Shown here one piece after another: positions 62,745 to 64,000 of a stretch of DNA of 64,000 bases (positions within the stretch are counted from its first letter, which is position 1; every line of letters starts with the position of its first letter). Under the pieces are notes generated by a model. That model ran no database searches, was not told the origin of the DNA, and saw only the letters and a program-made list of their open reading frames with translations. The translations under genes and the position numbers were made by a program. This DNA is from Megalobrama amblycephala (taxonomy: Eukaryota > Chordata > Actinopteri > Cypriniformes > Xenocyprididae): assembly GCF_018812025.1 (NCBI RefSeq), contig NC_063057.1:17002638-17066637 (forward strand), written 5' to 3'.

Positions 62745-63060
62745 TGGATTTTGCAGGATTTTTTTCTGATTTTTGCGGCCTAAAATGACTGAATTTGTGG
62801 CGGCTTTTCTCAAAATTTGCGCCAATATTTACAGCATGTTTTCATGGTTTCACAGAAATCATCGCCCCCAGTGGTGAAACATTGAAATTTCAAAACGTTT
62901 CAAAACACTTATGACGTAATGAAGCCTCATTTACTGAAATCACGTGACTTTGGCAGTTTGATACACGCTCCGAACCACTGATTCGAAACAAAAGATTGGG
63001 AAAGCTGCGAAGCTTCATAAAGCAGTGTTTTGAAATCACTCATCACTTGAGTTGAGATGC
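62745..63060. repeat. Unclassified fish repeat remnants
   Basis: gattttgcaggatttttttc and gtttcaaaacacttatgacg / cagtgttttgaaatcact. The latter forms weak inverted arms. Boundaries are approximate. Confidence 0.4.
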
Positions 63061-63365
63061 AGATAATATTAACTTTTTTTATTATTTTAATAAATATTAA
63101 AAATATATACTAGGATGTGGAAATGGCTAATAAGCCAATAAGTGCTCCTCTGCAGCATTTTTATTTCTAAGTAAGTGTTTGCTTTCCTACATTGTGAAAC
63201 TAGTTTTACAAATGGGGACAAACTATTAAGTATGAACAATAATGGGTAACACTCTAGAATAATGGTCTGTCAATAATAAGTAACTATGCAGTAAGTAATG
63301 CAGGACTAATGAGTAGTATTACATTAACACTTCAGCTACTACTATTAACTAATATAGAAACAAGC

Positions 63366-64000
63366 TTAAAGGTCCCGTTTTTCGTGGTTTTTTTGAAGCT
63401 TTGATTGTGTTTATAGTGTGCAATATAACATGTGTTCATGTTTCGCGTGTAAAAAAAAACACAGTATTTTTCACATAATTTACTTATCTGTATACCGCTG
63501 TTTCCACTGTCATAAAAACGGGCTGATGACTTCCTTGTTCTATGAAGTCCCTCCTTCAGAAATACGTAACGAGTTCTGATTGTACCAGCGGTTCCTGTGT
63601 TGTGATTCGACAGCACCTTGCCCGGAAAGGTCACGCCTCTTACCATAACGTGGAGATGCATGCGCTCAGTGTTATTGTAAACATGTCTTTAATTTTACCC
63701 TATCAATTTGAGCCAGAATCAGACCCGGTGATTGGACTGCGGGATGAAAATAACAGCGTTTCAACGACATGGCGACAAACACACTCTACAAATGCAACTC
63801 TTGTGTATTCCTGTGGGCGGAGGTTAGTCAAAAAACTGTTTTAGTGACATCATTAAAGAAGGAAGTAGAGGGATGTAGTCCAAACTGGCCGTTCGATGTA
63901 GGCGACTTCTGTTAAATAAAATATTTTTACTCTGAATATAGTCATAAAATGCATCATTAATTACTCAAGTGTTACCTAGTCACTATGAAAATTTTCTTTT
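63366..64000. repeat. Left part of a MITE running to the window edge
   Basis: Starts aaaggtcccgtttttcgtgg. The right end is not certain within the window. Open frames here (63332-63661, 63542-63844) are read as element sequence. Confidence 0.4.

Noticed and set aside
63332..63844. Overlapping open frames of about 100 codons near the right edge
   Set aside because: They coincide with a MITE-like sequence beginning aaaggtcccgtttttcg.

Overview
This is vertebrate nuclear DNA, most likely from a cyprinid-type teleost. It has short exons with GT-AG introns, and it is crowded with fold-back MITEs (terminal blocks like GTTCACCCAAAAATG / GTGAACTAATCCTTTAA) and other repeats that I associate with zebrafish and carp relatives. 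There are no prokaryotic features. The species call is inference from repeat style and protein similarity.

Two genes lie on the minus strand in the same orientation. At the left end (241-11512) are the first six coding exons of hepatocyte growth factor (hgf): signal peptide, PAN/Apple domain, kringle 1 and the first part of kringle 2. The rest of hgf runs off the left edge. From 61904 down to the stop codon at 36626 lie 29 exons of cacna2d1, the alpha-2/delta-1 subunit of voltage-gated calcium channels. They encode 817 residues, from the MIDAS loop of the VWA domain through the Cache region and the alpha-2/delta cleavage region to the GPI-anchor signal. The 5' exons of cacna2d1 lie beyond the right edge. 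All 35 exons were placed by hand from conserved residues and splice signals, and every reading phase joins correctly.

The roughly 20 kb between hgf and the cacna2d1 3' end holds no gene that I can support. It contains an internally deleted LTR retrotransposon with matching 5-bp target-site duplications (21310-22589), a Tc1-like fragment split by a fold-back element (14487-15535), many MITEs, a CTG repeat, and some repeat-poor stretches that could be conserved non-coding elements. Introns carry more elements, including a hAT copy with a ZBED-type zinc-finger remnant (42630-43839) and a 0.9-kb fold-back with about 430-nt arms (54831-55748).

The gene order hgf-cacna2d1 matches human chromosome 7q21. 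The two proteins do not act in one pathway: HGF is a secreted MET ligand, and alpha-2/delta-1 traffics calcium channels. No undescribed multi-gene system was found. The most unusual gene-related signal is a tandemly duplicated block in the cacna2d1 intron where mammals have cassette exons. Each copy ends in the same GC-type splice donor and may be a microexon.
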